Shown here one piece after another: positions 10,206 to 40,450 of a DNA stretch of 64,000 nucleotides; within the stretch, counting starts at the first letter, position 1, and every line of letters begins with the position of its first letter. A program made the position numbers and the translations under genes. The notes under the pieces were generated by a model, which worked only from the letters and a program-made list of their open reading frames with translations, ran no database searches and was not told where the DNA came from. The stretch is from Protula sp. h YS-2021 (taxonomy: Eukaryota; Annelida; Polychaeta; Sabellida; Serpulidae): contig OX457024.1 of NCBI GenBank assembly GCA_949752745.1, forward strand, positions 108,802,287 through 108,866,286, written 5' to 3'.

Positions 10206-11020
10206 ACTGGGTGATATTTTTTCCATAATTTTTTTTATTTTTACCTGGTTGGTTGGCACTTGGAATGCAAAACTCTCGCAGTTTATTCGAAGCATAGAAA
10301 GTGCGATTGGGCGTACGAGGGAGAGAAGATAAAACAGCAACATAAAACAGCTGATCAGTCTGACAATTTTTGTTAACTTTTTTCTTGAACACCCCGATGA
10401 TACAATATTATAAGTTTCCCAAGTATATGGTGCTAAGGATATACAATGGAAAATGAGTAATGCAGGTTTCGGTCTATCGACGTCAAATTTCCCATTCCAC
10501 ATTTTTCTCCGTTTCCATTCTGAAATTTGTTCGAGGTGGGAAAGGTAGATTGGGCGACAATTTGTTGTTTTCATTACCCAAGTTTTTTCTCTCTTTCTTT
10601 TGTTGTGTGTCGCAGTGCAACATGAAAAAGAAACGTAAAATGCTTATAATCTTTACTTAACAACTTAACAAGTTTCTAAAGGCTTATACAAAATGGTCGC
10701 TACGGTTAACGGAAAGGTGAATGTGGCAATTAATATCCTGCTCGCAATTGCCGTGAAACGTAGGATTTAACTGTTTGGACAAAACGTGTTTTAAATTCCT
10801 TTGATAGCAACATATGACTACCAATAAATGAAACTGGCCAATTTTCCCTTCCTTATGTTGTTGCCAGGCATATAAACGGACACTTTTCAGGTTTCCCCAT
10901 AGTGTGAAAGTGACTGAGCAAAAATTCTGACACCCTTGAATGAGTACCCACAACGAGTCAAGAAAAATCAATCCGGTGATTACGCATTTCTTTATGCAAA
11001 AATGATTACAAAGAAAAGAA
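10206..11020. other. Unassigned intergenic stretch
   Basis: AT-rich. No coding similarity or repeat structure recognised on either strand. Confidence 0.4.
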
Positions 11021-11175
11021 GTATACCGGTGAACTGGTTAAGTCCCCCGCCGCACCTCCGTTTTTGAAATAAAACAGTTCGAGTGACCTTTGCACTTGGC
11101 CGGTTTAGCTCAGTTGGTATGATGCTCGCTCGACAAACGATAGGTGCGGAGTTCAAAATCAGGTTGTGGGCTTAT
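11021..11175 (+). repeat. tRNA-derived SINE-like fragment
   Basis: 11098-11170 contains an A-box-like TAGCTCAGTTGGTATGATG and a B-box-like GAGTTCAAAATC at tRNA spacing. The acceptor stem does not pair, so it is a decayed tRNA-derived SINE head rather than a tRNA. The preceding GGTGAACTGGTTAAGTCCCC resembles the start of the hairpin-ended repeat family at 15.7, 20.5 and 35.9 kb. Confidence 0.45.
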
Positions 11176-11384
11176 AATTCATAAGAAGTCGAAATTACAA
11201 ATTTTTCAAAACATTTAAAAAATCTGGCAATGTTTCAGTTTTTTTGTTTTTTTTTTTTGCAAAAATAAAAAATAACCACGCGTTGCACACCTCCAATATA
11301 AGTTCTCTCATTGTGCAAGAAAGAAATGAAATCACTGTATTAGTTACTGACATATGACGCGTACAAACTTACCACTATAAATAT

Positions 11385-12320
11385 CTTTGTCTTCCCCTCA
11401 TGCGCATGCGTAAATTTATGCGGCAACAATAACGCGTTGTTATAAAACAGATGACTTCTGAGGAGATATACGTGTTATGTATAAACACAGGGCGTATAGA
11501 TATTTCAAAAAGTAGCTCCCCTTTATTGAGTATTACTTTCGCGGAAATTCCAATGAGTCTGCAGTGTAAACGCGTATTATACAGAAACGACAGATTTCCA
11601 CAGATGCGTATTATACAGAAACACAAGGCATGAAAAATGTGGCCTTGGGTGCACATAGGGTACACAATGCATGAACTATTATACGAGTATATACGAGTAG
11701 AGGGAGAGGAGATAGAATTGCTTAGAGCAGATCGCTATCCGTTACAACAAAATATTAAATTTTAACTGAACTTAATAAGCCGGACGCAAATTTGCCAACC
11801 CTTTCGACTGAAATATTCCTTATTATGCGATACCTGAAAAATAAAAATCGTTTTCAGCCAATTTGGATCTACTGTGGATCTACTGTAGCCATTCGTTCTC
11901 CTCGTTCTCGTTCTCCTCCCCCTCGTACGAGGGAGAGGAGATAGAATTGGCTAGAGTAGATCGTAATTGGTGACAACAAAATGCTAAATTCCAACTCTAC
12001 TAAATAAGCCAGCTGCAAGTTTTGCAACCCCATCGACTTAAATATACACCATTTTGTGATATTTGACAAAATAAATATGTTTTGAACCACGGAAGATGTT
12101 CTTTTTCATTTCACCAATTTGGATCTACTGTAACCATTCTTTCTCCTCCCCCTTGTATATGTACCAACATAACATAGATTGCTGTGCCCAAAAAGTGCCT
12201 CACAGCAACTCAAATTGACCCCAATGAGCAATACAATGTAACGCGTTGTAGCTCTGATAAAGAAATATGCTAAGTATAAATAAAGAAGAGCTGACTTGGA
12301 GCTACTTGGAGCTGTGGGAC
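11385..12320. repeat. Dispersed repeat, related to copies near 38.2-39.3 kb
   Basis: 11386-11680 matches 38175-38580 (shared CATGCGCATGCGTAAA, AAAACAGATGAC, CACAAGGCATGAAAAATGTG). 12160-12315 matches 38590-38740. 11930-12135 matches 38980-39170 in inverted orientation. No coding capacity recognised. Confidence 0.75.
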
Positions 12321-13059
12321 TCGTAAATAGGCAAGAATTTGGCAATACTTTCAACTCAAATATTCCTTATTTTGCGATTCTTGATAAATGAAAATGTTTT
12401 TCAGATGCAGGTGTTCGCATATATTTCAATATTTTGATTTACTGCAACCACTCGTTCTCCCCTACTCATATTAATTCGTAGCAATACTCAAGCGCGCCAT
12501 CAAAGGAAACGAAAGTGAGCGATATTAGGGAACAACAAACACACCGAACAGCAATATCACAAGTACTTCTATATCTCAAACACATTTCATATCATGTACT
12601 ACTTTATATTTTAGCATTTTAAAAAAATTAACGTAAGGTTAAATAGTGACAAAAAAAAATAATAAAAGACGTACTAGAACTACGAAATGGCTACACGCGC
12701 ACCTACTATGCTGCTAAATTTAACTTTCTTTAAATATCTGTTATGTTTCAGAATTAAGTTTGCAGATGCTATCCTCGGTATGGACTACTTCGTGCGGGCC
12801 ACTCCTATAGCTAGAATCCCAGCGGTAGACACAAGTAGACTCTAGCTATAGTCTATACATATATCCAAACGCAGATATAACTATTGCTATTTATCCATAA
12901 TACATTCAACTATGCACAATCACACAGTTTTAGTCGCATATCAAGTGGAAGGACGTAATACACTTATTACTTGTGCAAACTACTATTTCTTTCAATATCC
13001 GTTATGCTTCAGTATAAGTTTGTAGATGCTATAATTAAGAGTTAAGCACACAAGGAACT
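12321..13059. other. Unassigned intergenic stretch
   Basis: AT-rich. Two related segments near 12700-12790 and 12980-13035 (CTTTAAATATCTGTTATG versus CTTTCAATATCCGTTATG) suggest an old duplication. Confidence 0.4.
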
Positions 13060-14560
13060 GTTCGCAGCACAAAAGTTATCCCAGTAACACATTATCCAAA
13101 CATGAGATTGGCGGTTTGTCGAACACGTAATTATCAAGGAAAACACTGGATGTTTTCCAACGCCCCATTCTTCTAGCATTACCTGCCATATCCTGCCTCG
13201 GTCGCCCTCGTGGCGGCTGTAGACCGGAAGCATTTGGCTGAATATTTGCTGATATCTAAACCGACCAGGTAAATGACGTCTTCGAGGATTCTGGAAACAG
13301 TAACAGCACAAACTGCTTTGTATGGCTTGTTACATGTTAAAAACCCTGAGCAAAAAATCTGGCGACCGGACGTGCTCTGCTCGATCGATATATATTCGAA
13401 GCGCTGAGGCAGGATCTAATCGAGTGTTCGATACTGGGGGGTATGCTAACAAAAAAAGCCGTCTTTATATATATCATCTTTTATTCCGAAGAATTTCAGT
13501 TCTAAATCACCATTAGCATGGAAAATCACATTGTCTGTGGAAAAAATGAGTTTCTTCTCTGCCCCGGTCCTACACTGCACTGACTTAGGTGCGATATTAG
13601 AGGGCCTTAGCATGAAGGCGAATGCTAGTAGCGTAATAACCTTTAAGCGCAGACGTTTTGTTGGTAACACATCGTTATCGGGGCCAATTCGAAAATAGCT
13701 CATTGAAGGGTTCCCTCAGCAAAATACTCACTGAAGTACGGGAGAGCTGAGTTTGTGATTTCAAAAGTGCAGTCATTAAATACCGGATATTGACGTCACA
13801 CGGGTTAGGCAGATGGATCACGTGAATAAATACTGTATCGGCGGTTGGGGCCGTTTTTCTAGGCACAATTTTCTGTTGAATTTGGCAAATTGGCAAATTC
13901 ATTATGTCGGCAAATCTGTCTATGGTGTGACAGTTGAACTTCCAGTCTAAAAGCTTGAAAACTGAGCGATTTAACTTCAAGCTGTAAGTGCTGGTGGGCG
14001 ATAATCGAGAAAGATTCGGCCACATGTGTTTTGCTTGAATATGACTTGTTTTGGTAAACTACCTTGTAAATAACCTTTGTTAGTGCTGTTAATTCGGACA
14101 CATTCCCGCCTAAATTGTTGATACAGGCGACTGTTGTGACATATTCTGTCAAAACTTGGAACCCATTTGTCAGCAAGTTAATGTTTAAACGACTGCATAG
14201 TTAAAAGAACTGCTAATAACTCACGATAATTGATTGATTTGTGTTTGACGGTGGCCGTCCGATGTTCAGCCGGTTCTTGAGACTCACATACATGCCCCAA
14301 CCGGCATCAGAAGCGTCAGTATGCATTTGTAGATCAATAGGGCGTTTAACTACTGGGCGGCCTTTCCAGGTTTTAAAGCTGTAGACCACCACTCAAGGTC
14401 ACAAATGCTTGGCCCGTCTAAAGGCAATATATCGCCCCATGAGCTGCTTGAGGATAATAAACGATAAAGATTTCGTAATGACAGTTTCGTAGGAACAATA
14501 GCTTTAGTGAATGATATACATTGGCCACCTATTGTGGCTAACACTCGTGCTGAGGCCTGG
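13060..14560 (-). pseudogene. Decayed DIRS-like retroelement (RT/RNase H and tyrosine recombinase)
   Basis: Minus-strand fragments in several frames. 14544-14350 reads like the DIRS reverse-transcriptase end (GGQCISFTKAIVP, LRNLYRLL, LEWWSTALK). About 14350-14210 continues with an RNase H-like HTDASDAGWGMYV. 14025-13675 has WKFNCHTIDRFAD. 13703-13446 has KRLRLKVITLLAFAFMLRPS and IFSTDNVIF, typical of the tyrosine recombinase of DIRS/Ngaro elements. Near 13150-13080 a frame reads VFLDNYVFDKPPISCLDNVL, resembling the recombinase C terminus with its Tyr. Stops and frameshifts separate the pieces, so it is inactive. Family assignment is from motif recognition only. Confidence 0.7.
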
Positions 14561-15064
14561 CCCTTAATCAGTACACGTTTGATAGCATAAAGAATTTATA
14601 GCTTTGAAAGCTTTGTTCCACCTGCAACCTTACACCAAAGTTTACATCTCATTATATCAAAATGTGCCTTTCAGACCCAATTTGCAATGCGAGTTGGATT
14701 TTATGTAGCTTAAGGTAGCAAGAATTTTAGGCAAATTTAGATTTTTAGCGGAATTTCTGCGTTTTGCTTCACGTTTCTTCTTTGGAACACGCACAGAGAT
14801 ATTAAAAGTACCCTTTTCTTTCGGAAAAGAAAGAAAGGTCCCCTACAACATCAGCAAACAATAATTTGTTAAAATAAAAAACAAGCCATCGTCGAAGGCG
14901 CAGACTCCAACCGGACACAAGTCGCCAATTAGGCAATTTTTGACCAATGTGAAAAACAATACGACGTTGCACAACTTCAATATATATATTCACTGTGCAA
15001 GGTGGCATATGCCTAGGATAAATAGTTTCAGAGAACTCGTGTGGAAACAAAACAGCACCCAAAG
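14561..15064. other. Unassigned stretch upstream of the DIRS remnant
   Basis: No further retroelement motif recognised. Possibly eroded element sequence. Confidence 0.35.
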
Positions 15065-15145
15065 TGTGACACAAGGACGGATGGACAGAGGGCAATCCTA
15101 TAGACCCCCGGGCTTGCCCGGTTGGGGTCTAAAAAGTTATTATGT
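15065..15145 (+). repeat. Repeat 3' end with G/C hairpin
   Basis: The segment GGACGGATGGACAGAGG is followed by a hairpin, AGACCCCCGGGCTTGCCCGG then TTGGGGTCT, and a short A-run. The design matches 37280-37345. Confidence 0.6.
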
Positions 15146-15689
15146 AATCAAATCACTATCCCATTACTGTATTTTCTCGCAAATTTGAATATCAACGTGT
15201 TTTTATTTACTTGCATAAATCTCGAGATTTTCATGCAAAAACTCGTCTGCTTGACGGCTTTTCGAGGCGGCTTGAAAGCGTAAAATATTCCGTGTGAAAA
15301 TCACACAAACCAATGAACCAAGAATACTCATGAGCTTTATATGTGTTTTTAAATAATTTAGCTGTTGTCAATGCGTCAGTCCCAAAGTTTACTAGCAGAT
15401 TTAAATTAAATGCCGGCAGATTGTTGACACCAACAAAATAACGGATATCTCAAAGTAGTCCTGGACAGAAAAATGGCGGATAAAACGCCTCTACATGAAG
15501 GATGGGATTTTCTTTATAACTTTCGGCAAGTAGATTTGAAATATTTACTGACCCAGATAGGCTCAAGACCGTGGATTTATGCAACAACTCCTTACTCTGT
15601 TAAAGCGATTTTAAAAAATGAATGAATGCAGAAGAAATTTATTTTTGCTATTCGCGAAATTCTCGCAAAAATGTAGTCCCAAAATTAAA

Positions 15690-16170
15690 GAAAACAAGTA
15701 TGTCAGTGAAACTGACTAAGTCCCCCGCAGGCGTGCGATTCCTGGATTTCGACTAAGTCTTTGAGATCTATCGCACAAGACATCCTATCCAGACGTTTGC
15801 GGCCTAACCTATTTGGACTGCCAGCAAAACTTATACCTAGGTGCACAACTATAACTTAAATTCGTTCCCTATGCGAGGTTTAAATGGAATCGCTCGAGTA
15901 GTTTCTGGGATCTGTCGCACGTAAGGTATCCTATCCAGATGTTGACAGCCTAAGATATTTGGATTTTCGACAGTCCCCAAGACATTTTTTCATGGCCGGC
16001 AAAAGCTATACCCAGGTGCACCCTATATTCTTTCCCTATGCAGGGCTTACATGGAATCCCTCCAGTAATTTACGAGATCTATTGCACAAAAGACATCATA
16101 TTCGAAATATTGACAGACGGACGGACCCAAATTCAACTCCCTCGCTTCGCGCTAGACTTAAGTAAAGGCA
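15690..16170 (+). repeat. Hairpin-start dispersed repeat
   Basis: Begins with the perfect inverted repeat GTCAGTGAAACTGAC then TAAGTCCCCCGC, and ends near 16166 after GACAGACGGACGGACCC. The internal half repeats itself once (ATCGCACAAGACATCCTATC near 15770 and a variant near 15910). Related starts lie at 11023, 20525 and 35940. Confidence 0.65.
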
Positions 16171-17573
16171 CCGTTGTAATATATTTCCAAAAAAAATTTC
16201 TATTTTTTCCTCTGGCAAATAACTTTCCTGCCATTGCTGTTGACGTTTTATGTCAAGGTCACGTAAGTGATGCGGGTCTCTGCGGGCGCCTGGATTTAGA
16301 GATATTATTTATCCCAAGTTTAATTTCGAATCCAAAATATTTTTGCAAATATTTACAAAGCTACCCATATGTTGCAAAAACAGCAACCACAAAACAATTC
16401 AGCGAACCAACGCTGACCAAGTTGTAATGCATTTCATTCAGGTTCCAAGGCAGTAGTTCCGGGCAGGGGAAATACAACGCCAAAAAGTAGCTTGCCTGGA
16501 TCCTCATGGCCGGGAACGACACAAACACGATACAAAAGCCACCTTATATCATTTGTTTATTCAGAATTTATCGGTGAACACAATTCGTAAGACGAAGAAA
16601 AAAAAAAACACTTGTACTTACATACATTGACAATAAACCAAATAAAGCAGTCAGAACTGGGCGGTCAAGGACATCCACAAAGCCTGTCAGTTCTCAGCGT
16701 GCAACTATGTAGTCCAATGAAATATTCAGGGACCATTTTAGGTACACGATCACATTATTTATTGCAATAACACGAAACGTGGAATAGAGAGACATATGAG
16801 AACGACATCCCCCTTTTTTTAAACAGGTGAACCCAGGATAACCAGGATAGTTAACAGTTCACCCAATGGAACCATTACAGGCATTTTTAGAACCCTCCCC
16901 CCCCCCCCGAGATTTACAGTGGCGTAACACTGAAGCACACTGCCAGAAATGAAATCCCCCTTCCTCCCGCACACCCTGGGGTACCCAAAGTTAATTCAAC
17001 ACCAATAAAAGGTAGCTCACTGAGCTTTCATGTCAACCAACTGATTCGACTTCAATTGTATCTTTGGCCGAGCCGACAGAGGGGGCTTTCGTCACGAACA
17101 GACGCCGACGACGCATTTATCGTCACTTTAGCAAACCCGCGGTTTTCTGTGGGCAACATACACCATAACCAACAAACACCACACCAAGGGTTAAGATCGT
17201 GCTGGGAAATTTTGTGAATACTGCCCAACCTCAGCCCAAGAATAGTAAGTCAAGCCCCATACCATCCCGCCCTCTCTCTTTCATCATTCATATCAAGACC
17301 ACAGACCACTGTGCTTTGTTGTCCGGACTGACACTGTTTACCGAGTTTGCAGAAAAAAAACCTGCAATTTCATAAGGGTCTTTCGTACGACTGCGCAAAC
17401 TGTAAAGCTTGACACTACAACTAGAACTGGAAAATGCACAATGTATCCGACCTCCCCCCCACCCCCCCCACCCCCCCCCCCCAGCTATGTACATCGCAGG
17501 CGCAATCTTGAATGTCGTCTGACCGACGTCACGTGACGTCATTATTAAGTCCCATCGCAGTTCCTTCCTCGCA
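16171..17573 (-). other. ZFR 3' UTR and downstream region
   Basis: Immediately downstream of the ZFR stop codon in transcript order. Candidate poly-A signals on the minus strand (TTTATT on the plus strand) lie near 16555 and 16758. C-runs at 17451-17483 and a perfect 16-bp palindrome at 17525-17540 are the only visible structures. Confidence 0.45.
17525..17540. promoter_or_regulatory. Perfect palindrome GACGTCACGTGACGTC
   Basis: A 16-bp perfect inverted repeat with a central CACGTG E-box and flanking GACGTC. It sits 34 bp after the ZFR stop. A bZIP/bHLH-type binding site is possible but untested. Confidence 0.35.
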
Positions 17574-35194
<17,621 letters not shown>

Positions 35195-36200
35195 CTGCGA
35201 GCAACAACAGACAAGAATTAAAAAAAAACTAGAGCGCCCTGTACACAGGCTGATCAACTTGGAAATGTGCCGCGGTCGACTGGGCACTGCGGACAACTGC
35301 ACACAAAAACGCGCAACCGTAAAAGTGAATGCATCAAGGTGAAAGCTACAAACCCTGACATAATATAAATTTGGCAGGACCTCCTCTGATACCGAACTAC
35401 AAAGCAGTCGGATTGTAGGAACAGAAGTGTTTTTGTAATTTTACCGAGCTGTGACCATTTATGGCTAATATCTTGGCCAACTCGCTGTAGCAAGTGCAAT
35501 GTTTTTGTGAGTTCTGTGATTTGGACCTTTTGAACCAAATCGCCAGACAAACTAGAGCAGTGTGCATATCCCACATATTCCCCACAGCCCCCCCCCCCCA
35601 TCAGTTAAACATGGCCATCAATAGTCAATCAAAAGCTGAAATTTTCCAAGTCCGGTTGGTGCATTTTCCTTAGACGAACCTGGCCCATTTACAATACCGA
35701 TCTGTGTTTGTTCCCATAGAAGCTACATACCAAGTTTCATCAAAATCCCTGCAGCAGTTTTTAAGTTATCGTGTTAACAAGGTGTTGATGGCAGACCGAC
35801 ACACGGTCGATCGCATATATTCCCCACAGGCTCAACCTGTGAGGAATAAAATATTAGTCACACAAGCTACAGGTCCTCATATCTGATGGGAATAGCCCAG
35901 CGACGAGTCTGCAGGGCTTAAAGTTTGGAAGAAACACGTAGGTCAGTTGAACTGACTATTTCCCCGCCGGCGTACAATTCCAGTATTTGATTTTGTTAGG
36001 TTGGACTTAAGTGCGTTAACAAACTCACTCAAGTGGTGAACGAATGTGCAAATTTTTAAAGTCCAGCTGGGTACATGTCCTTGGGCCGACCTAGCTCTTG
36101 CGAGCACCCACACTACCTATATCTACAATACTTCGACAATTGATTAAGAAATGTTGGCTTGAGGGTGTTAACACACTCACTGAAGTGCTTAAAGACCGGC
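35195..36200. repeat. Dispersed repeats, including a hairpin-start family member
   Basis: 35650-35850 resembles the interior of the 20.5-kb element and ends with a TTCCCCACAGGCTCAACCTG...GAGGAA hairpin. 35937-36200 begins GTAGGTCAGTTGAACTGACT then TTCCCCGCCGG and matches the start of the 20.5-kb element. No ZFR 5' exon recognised. Confidence 0.6.
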
Positions 36201-36409
36201 GAAAATCAACAAAATTCCATTTTGCCAGAAACATAATCATATGTTGGCTATTAAAGGGGCTGAATAATATGTAAATTATAAATTTTAATTTTTTTAATTA
36301 TCTTTTTTTTTATAATTTATCCCCAAAAATTTGCAGTCGAAAAGACACCTGCATCGGAAATATCCGAAAGTACGAATGGCCTTTTCCCCATCTATCCATT
36401 ATTTGAGGA

Positions 36410-36800
36410 CACATTTTACAACCACTCCTTTATTTCAATTTTGGGTCATTTGACTTTGGTGACATTATATTTAAAGCCCGGAACGTAAACAAACATTTAA
36501 CGGGCGAGTGCGAAAGCTAACTGTTCTGTACATTAGCAAAGAAATAAAAGATATGCAGCATATTAAAAATTGTGCCTACCTTGCAAAAAGTGAAGTTATA
36601 TATTGGGTATGAACTTTCAGCGAATGTAGGGACAGGACTGGAATGCAAGTTGCGTGTCTTACAGCACATGAAGTTGACCCATATTAGCAGAACAAAGGAA
36701 GGCTTCGTAGCTCTGACAGAGATACATAAGCCAAATCCCACTTTGGGTGTTTCGAATACAATGTGCAAGAATTTTGAATTTCGACTGCGACGGAACCGGG
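36410..36800. repeat. Dispersed repeat, copy of 39770-40130
   Basis: Shared blocks: GTAAACAAACATTT, AAATAAAAGATAT...CA, ATTAAAAATTGTGCCT, and GGAAGGCTTCGTAGCTCTGA. Confidence 0.7.
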
Positions 36801-36805
36801 TAAAA

Positions 36806-36895
36806 TAAGTACAGGGGTTCCTCGTTAATTCGTACTCCTCGGGACCAAGGGAAAAAGTACGAATTAACCGAGGGTACCAAATAACCGGGGGTCAA
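36806..36895 (+). repeat. Possible pogo/Tigger-type terminal repeat
   Basis: TA then CAGGGGTTCCTCGTTAATTC, followed by an internal inverted GTACGAATTAACCGAGG. This resembles termini of pogo-group elements. No matching second end was found. Confidence 0.35.
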
Positions 36896-37279
36896 ATTTT
36901 CGAATTGACAAAAACAACAGCAAACCTTAAAGCCTTGCGCGCTTTCGAGCAGGCTCAAATGGGCTGGTTTCCACACCATTGATTATTTTATCCTTATTCT
37001 CTATCCATGAAGCAAATGTATTTTTAGGTACCCCGTCATTATTTCAGTTCTGGTTTTTGAGCCACTTTATTTGCTTTAACACTGCTGTATTTGTGAAACA
37101 CGAGCAGGCCCCAACCGCCCCCAAATTCAAAGGGATATAAAGTCAATTTTTGACCACTTCCGGATGACCAAATCTGACCGAAAGTACCAAAAGGCACATC
37201 TACAGGTCGAGACCTTTCATTTGAGCCTATTCTCAATCTTCTACCACCAATACAACCGGAGATATGGCGTGTACAAAAA

Positions 37280-37350
37280 AAGAGAGCGATGACGGACAGA
37301 CACCTCAAACCCATAGACCCCAATCCGAAGGGTTGGGGCCTAAAAATGAA
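37280..37350 (+). repeat. Repeat 3' end with hairpin
   Basis: GACGGACAGACACCTC is followed by the hairpin TAGACCCCAATCCGAAGGGT, TGGGGCCTA and an A-run. Same design as 15065-15145. Confidence 0.6.
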
Positions 37351-40300
37351 AGAAAATATATAAAAATATAGAAGAAATATCGTAAAAACAGCTCATACTT
37401 GGAACATAAAAGAAACTGAAACTTAAAACTATTTGTTAAAACTTTTAATAATTTTCTAAAATGATATACGGGTCGTTAAAAACACGACTGCTCTTTGGTG
37501 CAAGAGAAAGTTGACATCCAGGCGAAATCTCTCTATCATTCTTTCATTTTTACCCAGTTATTTATATTCGAAACGCAGAATTTTTGCGCATTTTTATTTG
37601 GAACGCCCAAAGTGTGATTTGGCTTACAGAGTTTATCTGAGGAACAGCCGACTACAAGCCAACGGAATACTCGTCCCAAGAGTTCCTAGGAGAGAATGGG
37701 TCACAGTTGCTGTAATAGAAATGGCCAACGATCTCAACTTTTGAGCTCTTGATGTTTCGTTGCACGTTGCGGACACCGAGGATCCAACTAGCAGGACTTT
37801 TCTTAAAAAGTACACTAAGAGATACCTTGGCGCATTATTTTCGACCTCGGCAAAACTCCAAAACGTTAGTAAAGAGTGTTTTTGCAATTTTAGATTCATT
37901 GTTGTTTGGGCGACATTGGGGTTAGCTCCAAGAAGCCATCCGCTACTGAGGTTCGCGGAGGGCTTCAAATCCTCGCTATATAACTATATACAGGTCAACT
38001 ACGCTCGCTTTGAGGCACCTCTGTGGCGACACTGCGGTACATTAAGATACATACCTAGATTTATGAAGTGTTATGGAGTGCCCTCAAAGAAAATGTGTTG
38101 TTGAAGACTGCACATATCTTGATATTTTCATAAAAGAACAAGTTCTAGCAACAACCACAAATTCCCACATGCAGACATCTTTTGTTTTCCTCCCATGCGC
38201 ATGCGTAAAATTATGCGGAAACAACAAGGAGTTGTTATAAAACAGATGACCTCTGAGGAGATCTGCGTGTTATGTATAAACACAGAGCAGATATACATTA
38301 CAAAAAGTAGCCCCCTCTTACTGAGTATTATTTTTGCGAATCTCCAATGGGCCTGCAGTGTAAACGGGTATATACAGAATCGACAGATCTCTACAGAGGT
38401 CAGATATTTTATAACTTCGGTCGAATGGCATGCTGGGTAGAACAAACCCGGAAGATAAACAAAACATTTGACAGCTGGCCGATGCCTGTTTTTTTTTCAC
38501 CTTTAATTTATAATTTTGAGAAACACAAGGCATAAAAAATGTGGCCTTGGGTGCACAAAGGGTACAACCTGCATGATCTATATATATATTCCAACATAAT
38601 ATGGATTACTGTGCCGACAAAGTGCCTCAGAGCAACTAAAGTTGACCCCTATGAGCAATACAATGTAACGCGTTGTAGCTCTGATAAAGAAATATACCAA
38701 GTATAAATTAATGAAGAGCTGACTTGGAGCTACAATGGGGTATTCTCTATCCTGACCTCAAGAAAAGGTATTTTTTCAGTGCAAAATTGTTATTTGACCA
38801 TTAAAAATTGTGCGCCATAATTTATAACTGAGCCATTTAGGTGATGCTCCCGATTCTTAAGTAACGCCAGTTTCCCCAGTCGTGCACTGAGATAGGCAAA
38901 ACTAACACCAATGACATGTTCTATTATTACTCGGATTCTTGCTGTAATAAGAAGAGCGCAAGAGATATATATATACTAGGGGAAGGAGAACGAATGGTTA
39001 CAGTAGGCCCAAATTGGTGAAATGAAAATCTTCCGTGGTTAAAAAAAAAATATTTTTTCAAATATCACAAAATGATGTATATTGTCGATACGGCTGCAAA
39101 ACTTGCAGCTGGCTTATTAAATGCAGTTGGAATTTTGCATTTTGCTGTCACCAATTAGGATCTACTCTGGCCAGTTCCATCTCCTCTCTAGCTCCAAGAA
39201 GCGGTGCGCTAAAAAGTTTCCAGGCAGAGATGTACGATGTTATAAAAGTCAGAGCTACTGGGAGCTATCTCCTCTCCCTCGTAGGACTAACGGATTACAG
39301 GCCAAGGTTTAGTGAAACGGGTCTGCAGTAGCTCCAAGAAGCGGTACTCTACGAAGTTTCCGGGCACCGCTTCAAAGCCTCGCTATATAACGATAAGCAA
39401 GTCAACTGCGCTCGCTCTGAGGCATCCCTGTGGCTACTTTGTGCGCGATTCAACGACCCATAAGTCTTTATTGGCATTTACTAAAAGCCCTCAAAGTACA
39501 ACGGTAATCATACACAACTTCTGTGTTACGCTTTCTTTAAAAGAAAATAATACGGAAATAACCCAAAATCTCCCGCAATAATTGACATTTGTTTGTATAC
39601 AGGGAGCATACTTTATTGCGTGAAATAGTAACAATAATTTTTTGCAATTATCCACCAAAAAAACTTTTAAATTGATATTTCAAAAAGAACGTAAACATAA
39701 AAAGTCAAATATTGTTGGTGTACAAAATAAATTTATACGTAATTCTGCATCTATCAACTATTTAATATGTATTTTACAAATAAACTATAACCCCTTTATT
39801 TAAATTTTCGGTCCCTTGACTTTAGTCACGTGACATTTAAAGGCCAGAAAGTAAACAAACATTTGACAGGTGGATGCGGAAGCTAACTTTTCTGCACTTT
39901 TATGAACAAATAAAAGATATACAGCTCACTAAAAATTGTGCCTGTTTTACAAAAAGGGCATATTGGGCATCAACTTTCTGTAGATGTTTGAATAACAGGG
40001 GCTGGTATGCAGGATTCGTGCCTCAGAAGATATGAAATTGACCCCTATTAGTGGAGCAATGGAAGGCTTCGTAGCTCTGACAGAGAGATATACGATGTTA
40101 TACAAGTCAGAGCTACTCGGAGCTAGGTCTGCAGTTAAAGGTGTTATACGTCTCCAGTTCAAGAAACTCAGCGAATGTGTTACGACTGGGCCAGTCAAAT
40201 GATCACCCTTTCCCCTATTTGGATGAACACATTCAATTTTAATATTTTTGCGAGAAATCTGGTGGAAATGTTTTTAGGGGCTTTTGCTGAAATGGATTTG

Positions 40301-40450
40301 ATGCGCTTTCATTACCATTTCTACCTCACAAATAGTGTACTGCATTGCTACCTGTAGCTAAGAATTTGTCCTTAAAAATACCATTTCAAGCTTACCCATA
40401 TTGTGTGCCACCATGTGTGAAGCCAAAATAATTATTTGCAGCCATTTTCT
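37351..40450. repeat. Repeat-rich intergenic block
   Basis: 37960-38060 and 39360-39440 are related (CTTCAAA...CTCGCTATATAAC...GTCAACT). 38175-38740 matches 11386-12315. 38980-39170 is inverted relative to 11930-12135. 39770-40130 matches 36410-36800. No gene recognised. Confidence 0.6.

Noticed and set aside
11098..11170. Functional tRNA gene
   Set aside because: The acceptor stem does not pair and the T-arm is degenerate; better explained as a SINE head.
37760..38104. 114-codon plus-strand frame
   Set aside because: Lies in a dispersed repeat related to 39360-39440 and has no recognisable domain.
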